From assembly GCF_006386545.1 (NCBI RefSeq), contig NZ_SWAR01000038.1, positions 1-52,994 of the forward strand: a DNA stretch of 52,994 nt, in the 5' to 3' direction. Below are positions 38,821 to 46,509 of this stretch, piece by piece. The notes beneath the pieces were generated by a model that was given only the letters and a program-made list of their open reading frames with translations, was not told where the DNA came from and did no database searches. Both the position numbers and the translations under genes were made by a program. This stretch comes from Methylibium rhizosphaerae (GTDB lineage Bacteria; Pseudomonadota; Gammaproteobacteria; Burkholderiales; Burkholderiaceae_C). Within the stretch, counting starts at the first letter, position 1. Every line of letters begins with the position of its first letter.

Positions 38821-39210
38821 GTGAAACAACTTCTTTGCATCAGCTCCATCGCCGACGGCACGCCGGCGCGGGAGATAGCCCGCATCGCCGCCACATCGCG
38901 GCGCTTCAATCAGACAGCTGCCATCACGGGGACGCTGGTCTTCGACGGCGCGTCGTTCTGCCACTACCTGGAAGGCCCGGACCCGGCCCTCGAAGCCCTC
39001 TTGTCACGGCTCGCGGCCGACCCCCGGCACGAGAGGTTCGCGGTGCTCTTCGAGGCGCGGATCGAGGCGCGGCGGTTCGACCTGTGGCGCATGGGCTATG
39101 CACTGCCCGAGACGCAGGCCGTGCGGCTGGACGAGCTGCGCAAGCTGTCGGGTGAGGCGGCCCTGCAGCAATGGCTGCTCTGGCTGCCCTCTTTCGAACT
39201 CGGCGACTGA
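38821..39210 (+). CDS. BLUF-domain protein lacking the photoactive Tyr and Gln
   Basis: A 129-residue single-domain BLUF protein. The fold is clear: ITGTLVFDGASFCHYLEGP, then the D-PRHERF helix end and RRFDLWRMGYALPE. Aligned with AppA, N30 (Asn45), W89 (Trp104) and M91 (Met106) are kept. The flavin-adjacent Tyr (AppA Y21) is C6 in LLCISS, and the essential Gln (AppA Q63) is H48 in FCHYLEG. A normal BLUF photocycle is therefore unlikely. The GTG start at 38821 yields the expected first strand. It is divergent from the FNR-like regulator and ends two bases from the PHA-granule gene. Confidence 0.88.
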   Translation: MKQLLCISSIADGTPAREIARIAATSRRFNQTAAITGTLVFDGASFCHYLEGPDPALEALLSRLAADPRHERFAVLFEARIEARRFDLWRMGYALPETQAVRLDELRKLSGEAALQQWLLWLPSFELGD

Positions 39211-39212
39211 GC

Positions 39213-39554
39213 TCAGCCCTTCCTGCGCGGCGCCGCCTTCTTCGCCGCCGTGGCCGCGCCTCGGGCGCTGCCCAGCAGCTGGTCGAGGTTCTTGAGGATC
39301 TCGCCTTCGATCGTCTTCTGGAACGCACCGAGCAGGAAGCCGAGCCTGGCCTTGAGATCGAAGGCGTCGGCCGTCACCCGCAGTGTGCCGTTGACGCCGG
39401 AACGCTCGAAATGCACCAGGTCTTCGTCGTCGCCCTCTTCGACCGTGCATTCCATGTTGAACTCGGCCTCGACCTGTTCGGCCCACTGCCAGGCGATCTC
39501 GCGGGCCTTCTTCAGGCCCAGTTGGTGCTCGCGGCGGATGGCGATGTCTGGCAT
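39213..39554 (-). CDS. Polyhydroxyalkanoic acid system family protein (PHA_gran_rgn)
   Basis: A 113-residue protein. The N-terminal MPDIAIRREHQLGLKKAREIAWQWAEQVEAEF and the following NGTLRVTADAFDLKARLGFLLGAF identify the TIGR02610/PF09650 family linked to polyhydroxyalkanoate granules. The C-terminus is a basic Ala/Lys/Arg-rich tail (AATAAKKAAPRRKG), reminiscent of the DNA- or granule-binding tails of phasin-like proteins. It lies 23 bases before the aminopeptidase stop side, converging on the BLUF gene. With WS/DGAT and ACBP nearby, it adds to a carbon-storage theme. Confidence 0.87.
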   Translation of the reverse strand: MPDIAIRREHQLGLKKAREIAWQWAEQVEAEFNMECTVEEGDDEDLVHFERSGVNGTLRVTADAFDLKARLGFLLGAFQKTIEGEILKNLDQLLGSARGAATAAKKAAPRRKG

Positions 39555-39577
39555 GGCGGATCTCGTGGTCGTCTGGG

Positions 39578-40666
39578 TCAGTGCAGGTAGCGCTGCAGTG
39601 TGGCGCGGCGCTCGTCCTTCGGCAATGCGGCCAAACGCTTGACCGCCGCATAGAAGCGCTCGAAGTCGCGCCCCTCGGCCTCGAACAGCGCTTCGAAGGC
39701 CGGCACGAGCGCGTTGTAGGCCGCCAGGACGCCGAGCGACGCGTTGTTGGCCCGGGCGAACCAGGCGTCGAAGCCGGCATAGCCGCCGAACGGCCCGGCC
39801 TTCAGCGCCTCGTACTCGCCGCGCATTTCCTGCATCAGGGCCGCCTTGGCCAGGCGCTTTTCCTCGTCGGGCCGGTCCGACGCGTACATCGCCTCGAAGC
39901 GGTGGCGATAACGCATGGTCAGTTCGCGAAAGGCCTGGCGCCGCTTGTCGAAGCGCTCGTATTCCTCGCGGGCCGCCGCACCGGCACGTTCGTTCAGCCA
40001 GCGGCTGCCGCCCAGGCGCTCGACCGCGGTCGCGAAGCTCTCGTTGAACTCGGTGTCGCCGCTGGCATAGGCTACCTGGTGCGCCAGTTCATGGAACAGC
40101 ATGCGCGCCAGCTCGCCCTCAGGGTAACGGATGAAGGTGTTCAGCAGCGGATCGTCGAACCAGCCGAGCGTCGAATACGCCGGCACCCCGTACACCATGA
40201 CCTCGTACCCCTGGCTGCGCAGGTCGGTGGCCAGTGCGTCGGCTGCGGCGCGGTCGAAATAGCCGCGGTAGCCCACGCAGCCCACCACCGGGAAGCACCA
40301 GGTCTTGAGCTTCAGGCCGAGCTCGGGCGCAGCCACCACGTTCCACACCACCGCATTGCGCCCGAGGTCGGCGTACTTGCGGTAGCTGCCGTTGTCGGGC
40401 AGCTTCAGCTCCCGTACCGCGTAGTCGCGCATGCGCTGCGACAGCGCCAGTCGCTCGCGCAGTTCGGGCGGGGTGTCCGTCTCGCCCAGCACCTCTTCGA
40501 CCGGGCGCGCGCTCGCCAGCAGGCTGAAATGACCCTGGGCCGATTGCGCCAGGTAGCCGATGCTGCTGCAGCCGCTGGTCAGGCACAGCGTGGCGCCGGC
40601 CAGGGCCAGCGTGCCGAGAACACCGAGTGTCGCCATCCAGTACCAGCGCCAGCGTCTTGGGCTCAT
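39578..40666 (-). CDS. Lipoprotein aminopeptidase (PF10023 family)
   Basis: A 362-residue predicted lipoprotein. The signal ends in a lipobox LTSGC with C33 as the lipidation site. The zinc motif HELAHQ is at 192-197, with the downstream NESFA (208-212) supplying the third ligand, as in gluzincin-type aminopeptidases of this family. YGVPAYSTLGWFDDPLLNTFIRY is a further family signature. It would act at the periplasmic face of a membrane. It is immediately downstream of the molybdopterin oxidoreductase gene (three-base gap), so the two are probably cotranscribed. Confidence 0.88.
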   Translation of the reverse strand: MSPRRWRWYWMATLGVLGTLALAGATLCLTSGCSSIGYLAQSAQGHFSLLASARPVEEVLGETDTPPELRERLALSQRMRDYAVRELKLPDNGSYRKYADLGRNAVVWNVVAAPELGLKLKTWCFPVVGCVGYRGYFDRAAADALATDLRSQGYEVMVYGVPAYSTLGWFDDPLLNTFIRYPEGELARMLFHELAHQVAYASGDTEFNESFATAVERLGGSRWLNERAGAAAREEYERFDKRRQAFRELTMRYRHRFEAMYASDRPDEEKRLAKAALMQEMRGEYEALKAGPFGGYAGFDAWFARANNASLGVLAAYNALVPAFEALFEAEGRDFERFYAAVKRLAALPKDERRATLQRYLH

Positions 40667-40669
40667 CGA

Positions 40670-42694
40670 TCAGGCGGCCGCCACTTCGACCAGGCAGTCG
40701 TAGAAGCTGGGCGCGCGGCCGATGTCGGTGAGCCTCTGGTGGGTCAACTCGTTGACGTTGGTGCCGTCGGGTCCGAGCTTGCGCCACCAGATGCCCAGGC
40801 CGTTGACCACGCCAGGGCGGGCCCGTTCGCTCACCGAGGCGGCGCAGCGGTATTCGCCGCGGTCGTTGAAGACACGCACCATCGCGCCGTCGGCGATGCC
40901 GCGCGTGGCCGCGTCGCTCGGATGGATCTCGACCAGCGGCTGCCCCTCGACGCTGCGCAGGCTGGTGACGTTGACGAAGGTGGAATTGAGGAAGTGGCGC
41001 GCCGGCGGGGAAATCATCGCCAGCGGGTAGCGCGCCGCGAGCTCGGGCGCCGAGGCGGCCGATTCGTAGTTCGGCACGTAGTCCGGCACGCCCAGGCCCG
41101 GCGCGTCGAGCTGGCACTTGCCGCTGGGCGTGAGGAAGCGGCCTTCGGCAAACGGCGCATCCGGCAACGGCAGCTTGACCCAGCCGTCGCGGCGCAGCTG
41201 CTCCAGGCCGATGTGATCGCCGAAGGCCACTGCCGCGATCTGCTCATCGGTATCGGCAAAGCAGGCGTCGGTGTAGCCCATGCGGGCGGCCAGCCGGCGG
41301 AAGATCTCGGTGTTCGACAGCGCTTCGCCCAGCGGCTCGATGGCCCGCTCGTTGACCAGCGCATAGGTGTGGCCGTAGCTCAGGTGCACGTCGAAGTGCT
41401 CGAGCTGAGTGGTGGCCGGCAGCACGTAGTCGGCATGGTCGGCCGTGTCGGTGAGGAAATGCTCCAGCACCACGGTGAACAGGTCTTCGCGGGCGAAGCC
41501 GCGCACGACCTTGGGCGACTCGGGCGCCACCGCCACCGGGTTGCTGTTGTAGACCACCACCGCCTCGACCTTGGGGCCGAAGGCCGCGGAGCCGTCGCGC
41601 AGCAGGTCGTCGCCGATGGTGCTCATGTTGATGGTGCGCGGCTTGCGGCCGGCCAGCAGGTCGGGACGCTGCAGCCCCGCCTTGTTGACCGGGAACCAGC
41701 CCGAGCTCGACAGCAGCAGGCCGCCGGCCGCATGGCCCCAGGCGCCGGTGAGGCATGGCAGGGCCGCGATCAGCCGCACCGCATTGCCGCCGCCGCGCAC
41801 CCGCTGCATGCCGTAGTTGAGGCGGATCGCCGCCGGCTTCGTGGTGCCCCAGTCGCGCGCGAGGCCGCGCACTTCGTCCGCGGTGATGCCGCAGACCCCG
41901 GCGGTGCGCTCGGGCGTCCAGGCCATGGCCTTGTCGCGCAGTGCCTCCCAGCCTTCGGTGCGGCGGGCGATGTAGTCGTGGTCGAGCCAGTCGTTCACCA
42001 CCAGCTCGCGCATGACGCCCAGCGCCAGGGCGCCGTCGGTGCCGGGCAGCAGCGCGATGTGCTGGTGGCACTTGTCGGCCGTCTCGGTGCGGCGCGGGTC
42101 GATGCACACCAATCTGGCGCCGGCGCGCTTGGCCGCCTGGGCGAAGGTCCAGAAGTGCAGGTTCGACGCGATGCTGTTGCTGCCCCAGATCACGATCAGC
42201 CGGCTGTGCGCGAAGTTCTCGAGGTGCATGCCGACCTTGCCGCCGTAGGTGGCGGCCAGCGCCTCGCCGCCGGCGTTGGCGCAGATGGTGCGGTCCAGCA
42301 GCGAAGCGCCCAGCTTGTGGAAGAAGCGCGCCGCCATGCTCTCGCCCTGCACCAGGCCCATGGTGCCGGCATAGCTGTACGGCAGGATGGCCTGCGAATC
42401 GCGGGCCGCGATGGTCGCGAGGCGGCCGGCAATGTCGGACAGCGCCTCGTCCCAGCCCACCCGCTCGAACTGCCCGCTGCCCTTGGGGCCGACCCTGCGC
42501 AGCGGAAACAGCACGCGCTCGGCATGGTAGGTGCGCTCGGGGTAGCGCGAAACCTTGGTGCACAGCGCCCCATGCGTGGGCGGGTGGTCGGGGTCCCCCT
42601 GCACGCGAACCGCCCGGCCGTCTTCGACCGTTACGCGTATCGCACAGGTGTCGGGGCAGTCGTGGGGGCAGGCGGCACGGACCAGCGTCTTCAT
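40670..42694 (-). CDS. Molybdopterin-dependent oxidoreductase (DMSO reductase superfamily)
   Basis: A 674-residue single-subunit-sized enzyme. The N-terminus carries a [4Fe-4S] motif C9-x3-C13-x3-C17-x27-C45 (ACPHDCPDTC and GALCTK). Molybdopterin-binding signatures are WGSNSIASNLH, VCIDPRRTETADKC and the C-terminal dinucleotide-binding domain NSTFVNVTSLRSVEGQPLVEIHPSDA. There is no twin-arginine signal, so it is probably cytoplasmic. No electron-transfer or membrane subunit gene is adjacent. The substrate cannot be told from sequence; candidates are formate-like or S/N-oxide-type reactions. Start MKTLVRAACPHDCPDTC was chosen because the cluster motif begins there. Confidence 0.9.
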   Translation of the reverse strand: MKTLVRAACPHDCPDTCAIRVTVEDGRAVRVQGDPDHPPTHGALCTKVSRYPERTYHAERVLFPLRRVGPKGSGQFERVGWDEALSDIAGRLATIAARDSQAILPYSYAGTMGLVQGESMAARFFHKLGASLLDRTICANAGGEALAATYGGKVGMHLENFAHSRLIVIWGSNSIASNLHFWTFAQAAKRAGARLVCIDPRRTETADKCHQHIALLPGTDGALALGVMRELVVNDWLDHDYIARRTEGWEALRDKAMAWTPERTAGVCGITADEVRGLARDWGTTKPAAIRLNYGMQRVRGGGNAVRLIAALPCLTGAWGHAAGGLLLSSSGWFPVNKAGLQRPDLLAGRKPRTINMSTIGDDLLRDGSAAFGPKVEAVVVYNSNPVAVAPESPKVVRGFAREDLFTVVLEHFLTDTADHADYVLPATTQLEHFDVHLSYGHTYALVNERAIEPLGEALSNTEIFRRLAARMGYTDACFADTDEQIAAVAFGDHIGLEQLRRDGWVKLPLPDAPFAEGRFLTPSGKCQLDAPGLGVPDYVPNYESAASAPELAARYPLAMISPPARHFLNSTFVNVTSLRSVEGQPLVEIHPSDAATRGIADGAMVRVFNDRGEYRCAASVSERARPGVVNGLGIWWRKLGPDGTNVNELTHQRLTDIGRAPSFYDCLVEVAAA

Positions 42695-42894
42695 GCGCGA
42701 ACTATTGCACAGCACGGCGAAGGAATCGGGCGCCCGGGCTCCCAGGCCTGCCGGCGGCCGGAACGATGTCACGTCCGGCGCAACGCCATGGCGCATATCC
42801 TGCGAGGCAGGGGGCTAGCGCTGTCAGAAAAGCGCGCGTGATGAGAGCCCGGACGTGGTCACCGGCCGCCGCGCGAGACCTTGGAGTTGCCGTG

Positions 42895-44019
42895 ATGAAC
42901 CGTCGAGACGCGATCAAGCGTGTGGCCGCCGCCAGTGCCGCCCTTTCCCTGCCCGCCTGGGCGCAATCCGGCCGCATCGTGCTGGGCCAGTCGGCCGCGA
43001 TGAGCGGGCCCGCCGCCCAGCTCGGCATCCAGATGAACAAGGGCGCGAAGATCTTCTTCGACCAGCTCAACGCCAGTGGCGGCGTCAACGGCCAGACCGT
43101 CGAACTGCGCGTGCTGGACGACGGCTATGAGCCCGACCGATGCAAGGCGAACACCGAAAGGCTCATCAAGGACGACGTCTTCGGGCTGCTGGGCTACGTC
43201 GGCACGCCCACCTGCATGGCCGCACTGCCGCTCGTCAACGAAGCGAAGATTCCGTTCTTCGGCCCGTTCACCGGCGCCGAGTCGCTGCGCGATCCGTTCA
43301 GCAAATGGGTCTTCCATGTGCGCGCGAGCTACTACGACGAGACAGCCCTGATCGTGAAGCAGCTCACCTCGCTGGGGCTTCGGAAGATCGCCGTGTTCTA
43401 TCAGAACGACGCCTACGGCAAGGCCGGTCTGGAAGGCGTGCGCCGGGCGCTCAGGCCGCTGGGCCTCGAGCCGGTCGCGCTGGGCACGGTCGAGCGCAAC
43501 ACGGTCGAGGTGGCCAAGGCCGTCGCGGACATCGCCCCCTCGAAGCCCGACGGCGTGGTGCAGATCGGCGCCTACAAGGCCTGTGCCGCCTTCGTCCGCG
43601 CGGCGCGCAAGGCCGGCTACGGCGGCACCTTCTACAACGTGTCGTTCGTGGGCACCCAGGCGCTGGCCGACGAGCTGGGCCGCGAAGGCCGCGGCGTCAT
43701 GGTGAGCCAGGTGATGCCCTTTCCCTTCTCGACCACGACCCAGATCTCGCGCGAATACCTCGACGCCGTGCAGAAGGCCGGACCCGAGGCGCAGCCCAAC
43801 TACTCGAGCATGGAGGGCTACCTCTGCGCCAAGGTGTTCACCGAGGGCCTGAAGCGGGCCGGCCGCAACCCGTCGCGCGAATCGCTGGTGTCGGCGCTGG
43901 AGTCGATCCAGAACGCCAGCTTCGGCGGCTTCCGGGTTGACTTCGGCCCGAAACGCCACGTGGGCTCGAGCTTCGTCGACCTGTCCATGCTGACGGAGGA
44001 TGGAAAAGTCCGGCGCTAA
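42895..44019 (+). CDS. Orphan branched-chain-amino-acid-type ABC substrate-binding protein
   Basis: A 374-residue periplasmic binding protein of the Leu/Ile/Val (LivK-like, type I) family. The signal peptide MNRRDAIKRVAAASAALSLPAWA contains RRDAIK, a possible but imperfect twin-arginine motif. Mature landmarks are VLGQSAAMSGPAAQLG, LLGYVGTPTCMAALPLVNEAKIPFFGPFTG and KIAVFYQNDAYGKAGLEG. GGAG precedes the start. No permease or ATPase genes are adjacent, so it either serves a distant transporter or has a sensing role. It is followed by two hydrolases that could act on imported N-acyl amino acids or peptides. Confidence 0.9.
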   Translation: MNRRDAIKRVAAASAALSLPAWAQSGRIVLGQSAAMSGPAAQLGIQMNKGAKIFFDQLNASGGVNGQTVELRVLDDGYEPDRCKANTERLIKDDVFGLLGYVGTPTCMAALPLVNEAKIPFFGPFTGAESLRDPFSKWVFHVRASYYDETALIVKQLTSLGLRKIAVFYQNDAYGKAGLEGVRRALRPLGLEPVALGTVERNTVEVAKAVADIAPSKPDGVVQIGAYKACAAFVRAARKAGYGGTFYNVSFVGTQALADELGREGRGVMVSQVMPFPFSTTTQISREYLDAVQKAGPEAQPNYSSMEGYLCAKVFTEGLKRAGRNPSRESLVSALESIQNASFGGFRVDFGPKRHVGSSFVDLSMLTEDGKVRR

Positions 44020-44049
44020 GATGCCCCCGGCCCTGCAGCCGGAGTCTTC

Positions 44050-45246
44050 ATGAAGCTGATCGAATCCATCCTCGCCGACGCGGCCTCGATCACGACCCTG
44101 CGTCGCGACATCCACGCCCACCCGGAGCTGTGCTTCGAGGAAGTGCGCACGTCCGACGTGATCGCCAGGCAGCTCACCGAATGGGGCATTCCCATCCACC
44201 GGGGCCTGGGCAAGACCGGCGTGGTGGGCATCGTGAGCAACGGCACGTCCGGGCGTGCCGTCGGGTTGCGCGCGGACATCGACGCATTGCCCATGACAGA
44301 GCACAACCATTTCGAGCATGCCAGCCGCCACGCCGGGAAGATGCACGCCTGCGGCCATGACGGCCACACGGCGATGCTGCTGGCCGCTGCCAAGCACCTG
44401 TCCAAGCACCGCAACTTCGACGGCACCGTGTACCTCGTGTTCCAGCCGGCCGAAGAAGGCGGCGGCGGTGCGCGCGAGATGATCAGGGACGGACTGTTCG
44501 AGAAGTTCCCGATGGAGGCCATGTTCGGCGCCCACAACTGGCCCGGCATGAAGGTCGGCCAGTTCGCCATCAAGAGCGGGCCGTGTTTCGCCTCGAGCAA
44601 CGAGTTCAAGATCACCATCCGCGGCAAGGGCGCCCACGGGGCCATGCCGCACCTGGGCCTGGACCCGGTGCCGGTGGCCTGCCAGATGGTGCAGGCCTTC
44701 CAGACCATCATCACCCGCAACAAGCGGCCCATCGACACCGGCGTGATCTCCGTCACGATGATCCACACCGGCGAAGCCACCAACGTCGTGCCCGAGACCT
44801 GCGTGATCGAAGGCACGGTGCGCACCTTCACGACCGAAGTGCTCGACCTGATCGAGCGACGCATGAAGACGGTGGCCGAGGCCACCTGTGCCGCGTTCGA
44901 GGTGGGCTGCGAGTTCGAGTTCGCGCGCAACTACCCGCCCACCATCAACCACCCGGCCGAAACGCAGTTTGCCCGCGAGGTGATGGCCGACGTGGTGGGC
45001 CAGGACAACGTGCTGGAGTTCGAGCCGACCATGGGCGCCGAGGACTTCAGCTACTTCCTGCAGCACAAGCCCGGCGCCTATTTCCTCATCGGCAACGGCG
45101 ACGGCTCGCACCGCGCCGGCGGCCACGGCCTGGGGCCGTGCATGCTGCACAACCCCAGCTACGACTTCAACGACGACCTGATCCCTCTCGGCGCCACGCT
45201 CTGGGTGCGGCTGGCCGAGAAGTGGCTGGCATCGCCGCGGGGCTGA
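44050..45246 (+). CDS. M20 family amidohydrolase (hippurate hydrolase / N-acyl amino acid hydrolase type)
   Basis: A 398-residue M20D peptidase-like enzyme. The metal site is seen as DIHAHPEL, HACGHDGH (C101, H103) and QPAEEGGGG (E135, E136). The dimerisation domain contains FKITIRGKGAHGAMPHLGLDPV, and the late metal ligand is in MHNPSY-type LHNPSYDFND. It cleaves N-acyl groups from amino acids. It starts 30 bases after the binding protein and ends three bases before the DUF2817 gene, so one operon is likely. Confidence 0.94.
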   Translation: MKLIESILADAASITTLRRDIHAHPELCFEEVRTSDVIARQLTEWGIPIHRGLGKTGVVGIVSNGTSGRAVGLRADIDALPMTEHNHFEHASRHAGKMHACGHDGHTAMLLAAAKHLSKHRNFDGTVYLVFQPAEEGGGGAREMIRDGLFEKFPMEAMFGAHNWPGMKVGQFAIKSGPCFASSNEFKITIRGKGAHGAMPHLGLDPVPVACQMVQAFQTIITRNKRPIDTGVISVTMIHTGEATNVVPETCVIEGTVRTFTTEVLDLIERRMKTVAEATCAAFEVGCEFEFARNYPPTINHPAETQFAREVMADVVGQDNVLEFEPTMGAEDFSYFLQHKPGAYFLIGNGDGSHRAGGHGLGPCMLHNPSYDFNDDLIPLGATLWVRLAEKWLASPRG

Positions 45247-45249
45247 TTC

Positions 45250-46347
45250 ATGAGCACGCCGGCCGAAGCCTTTTCGTCAAGCTACGCCGAGGCCCGGGCC
45301 AAGTTCCGCGCCGCGGCCGAGGCGGCCGGCCTCGACGTCGAGGCGCACCTGCACCCCCTGCGCGGACGAGACGGCGAAGAGCTGGCGATGGACGTGGTGC
45401 GCGACGGGCCGCGGCAGGCCGAGCGGCTGCTCGTCCTTTCCAGCGGCTGCCACGGCGTGGAAGGCTATTGCGGGTCCGGCGCCCAGGTCGCCCTGCTGCG
45501 CGACCGCGAATGGCGGGCGGCGGCCCGCGCCGCCGGCGTGGCGGTGCTCTATCTCCATGCGCTCAATCCGTATGGCTTCTCTTGGCTGCGGCGGGTGACG
45601 CAGGAAAACGTCGACCTCAACCGCAATTTCCAGGACTTCTCGAAGCCGCTGCCGGCCAACCCGAGCTACGACGAGATCGCCCACCTGCTGCTGCCCGCCC
45701 ACTGGCCGCCCGGCGCAGAAGTGCGCCAGCAGCTCGACGGCTACCTCGCCCGGCACGGCATCGCGGCACTGCAGGCGGCCGTATCGGGCGGGCAATACAG
45801 CCACCCCGAAGGCCTCTTCTACGGCGGTGTGAATCCCACCTGGAGCAACGTGACGCTGCGCCACGTGCTGCGCGAGCACGGCGCAGGCGCGCGCAGGCTG
45901 GGCTGGATCGACCTGCACACCGGCCTGGGGCCGCAAGGCCATGGCGAGCGCATCTTCGCCTGCCGCGACGACGCCGCTGCCCTGCGCCGGGCTCGCGCCT
46001 GGTGGGGGCCGGAAGTCACGTCCATCTACGACGGCAGCTCCAGCTCCGCCCTGCTGACCGGCCTGATGTGGACGGCAGCCTACGACGAGATCCCGCAGGC
46101 TGAGTACACCGGCATTGCGCTGGAATTCGGCACCGTGCCCGTCATGGAGGTGATCGAGGCGTTGAGAGCCGAGCACTGGCTCGAAAACCATCCGCAGGCG
46201 CCGGCCGAGCAGGCCTGGCAGATCAAGCAGCGGCTGAAGGATGCCTTCTACGTGGACAGTCCGGAATGGAAACATCAGGTCGTGGAGCAGACCTCGGCAG
46301 CCGTCGAACTGGCGGTCGATGGCCTGTGCCAGCCGGATTCTGAGTAG
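45250..46347 (+). CDS. M14-like metallopeptidase (DUF2817)
   Basis: A 365-residue zinc carboxypeptidase-like protein. The family pattern is SSGCHGVEGYCGSGAQ (first two zinc ligands His and Glu), NPYGFSWLRRVTQENVDLNRNF, WIDLHTGLG (third ligand His) and GIALEFGTVPVMEV with the probable catalytic Glu. There is no signal peptide, so it acts in the cytoplasm. It is coupled to the M20 gene (three-base gap). Its role may be amide or peptide breakdown after the M20 step; that is inference. Confidence 0.9.
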   Translation: MSTPAEAFSSSYAEARAKFRAAAEAAGLDVEAHLHPLRGRDGEELAMDVVRDGPRQAERLLVLSSGCHGVEGYCGSGAQVALLRDREWRAAARAAGVAVLYLHALNPYGFSWLRRVTQENVDLNRNFQDFSKPLPANPSYDEIAHLLLPAHWPPGAEVRQQLDGYLARHGIAALQAAVSGGQYSHPEGLFYGGVNPTWSNVTLRHVLREHGAGARRLGWIDLHTGLGPQGHGERIFACRDDAAALRRARAWWGPEVTSIYDGSSSSALLTGLMWTAAYDEIPQAEYTGIALEFGTVPVMEVIEALRAEHWLENHPQAPAEQAWQIKQRLKDAFYVDSPEWKHQVVEQTSAAVELAVDGLCQPDSE

Positions 46348-46440
46348 TCCTGCACGCCTGGGGTGGCACAGCAGGAACAATGTCGGCTGCGCTGTCTCCT
46401 AGGCGCTGCATAGTTGCGCTTTGGTACTTTTCCAGGGTGT

Positions 46441-46458
46441 TGCACCGTTTACAGTGCA
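46441..46458. promoter_or_regulatory. Inverted repeat in the pilB upstream region
   Basis: TGCAC (46441-46445) and GTGCA (46454-46458) are a perfect 5-bp inverted repeat with an 8-base spacer. They lie in the 162-base AT-rich gap before pilB, one of the few AT-rich stretches in the window. The gap must hold the pilBCD promoter, but I could not find a convincing -35/-10 pair or a sigma-54 site in it. Confidence 0.3.
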
Positions 46459-46509
46459 CTATCAATCAACGATGATCCCCCAGTTTTTTTCGCATTGTGA
46501 AGTGACGCC

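Noticed and set aside
39581-42841. Plus-strand 1086-codon frame opposite the aminopeptidase and molybdopterin enzyme
   Set aside because: It covers two well-recognised minus-strand genes, is made of His/Arg/Gln/Val-rich shadow sequence, and has no motif.
42859-45150. Minus-strand 763-codon frame opposite the binding protein and M20 gene
   Set aside because: Both plus-strand genes show complete family motifs; the antisense frame is a GC artefact.
46348-46509. Sigma-54 promoter for pilB (TGGCAC at about 46364)
   Set aside because: No TTGC-type -12 element lies at the required spacing.
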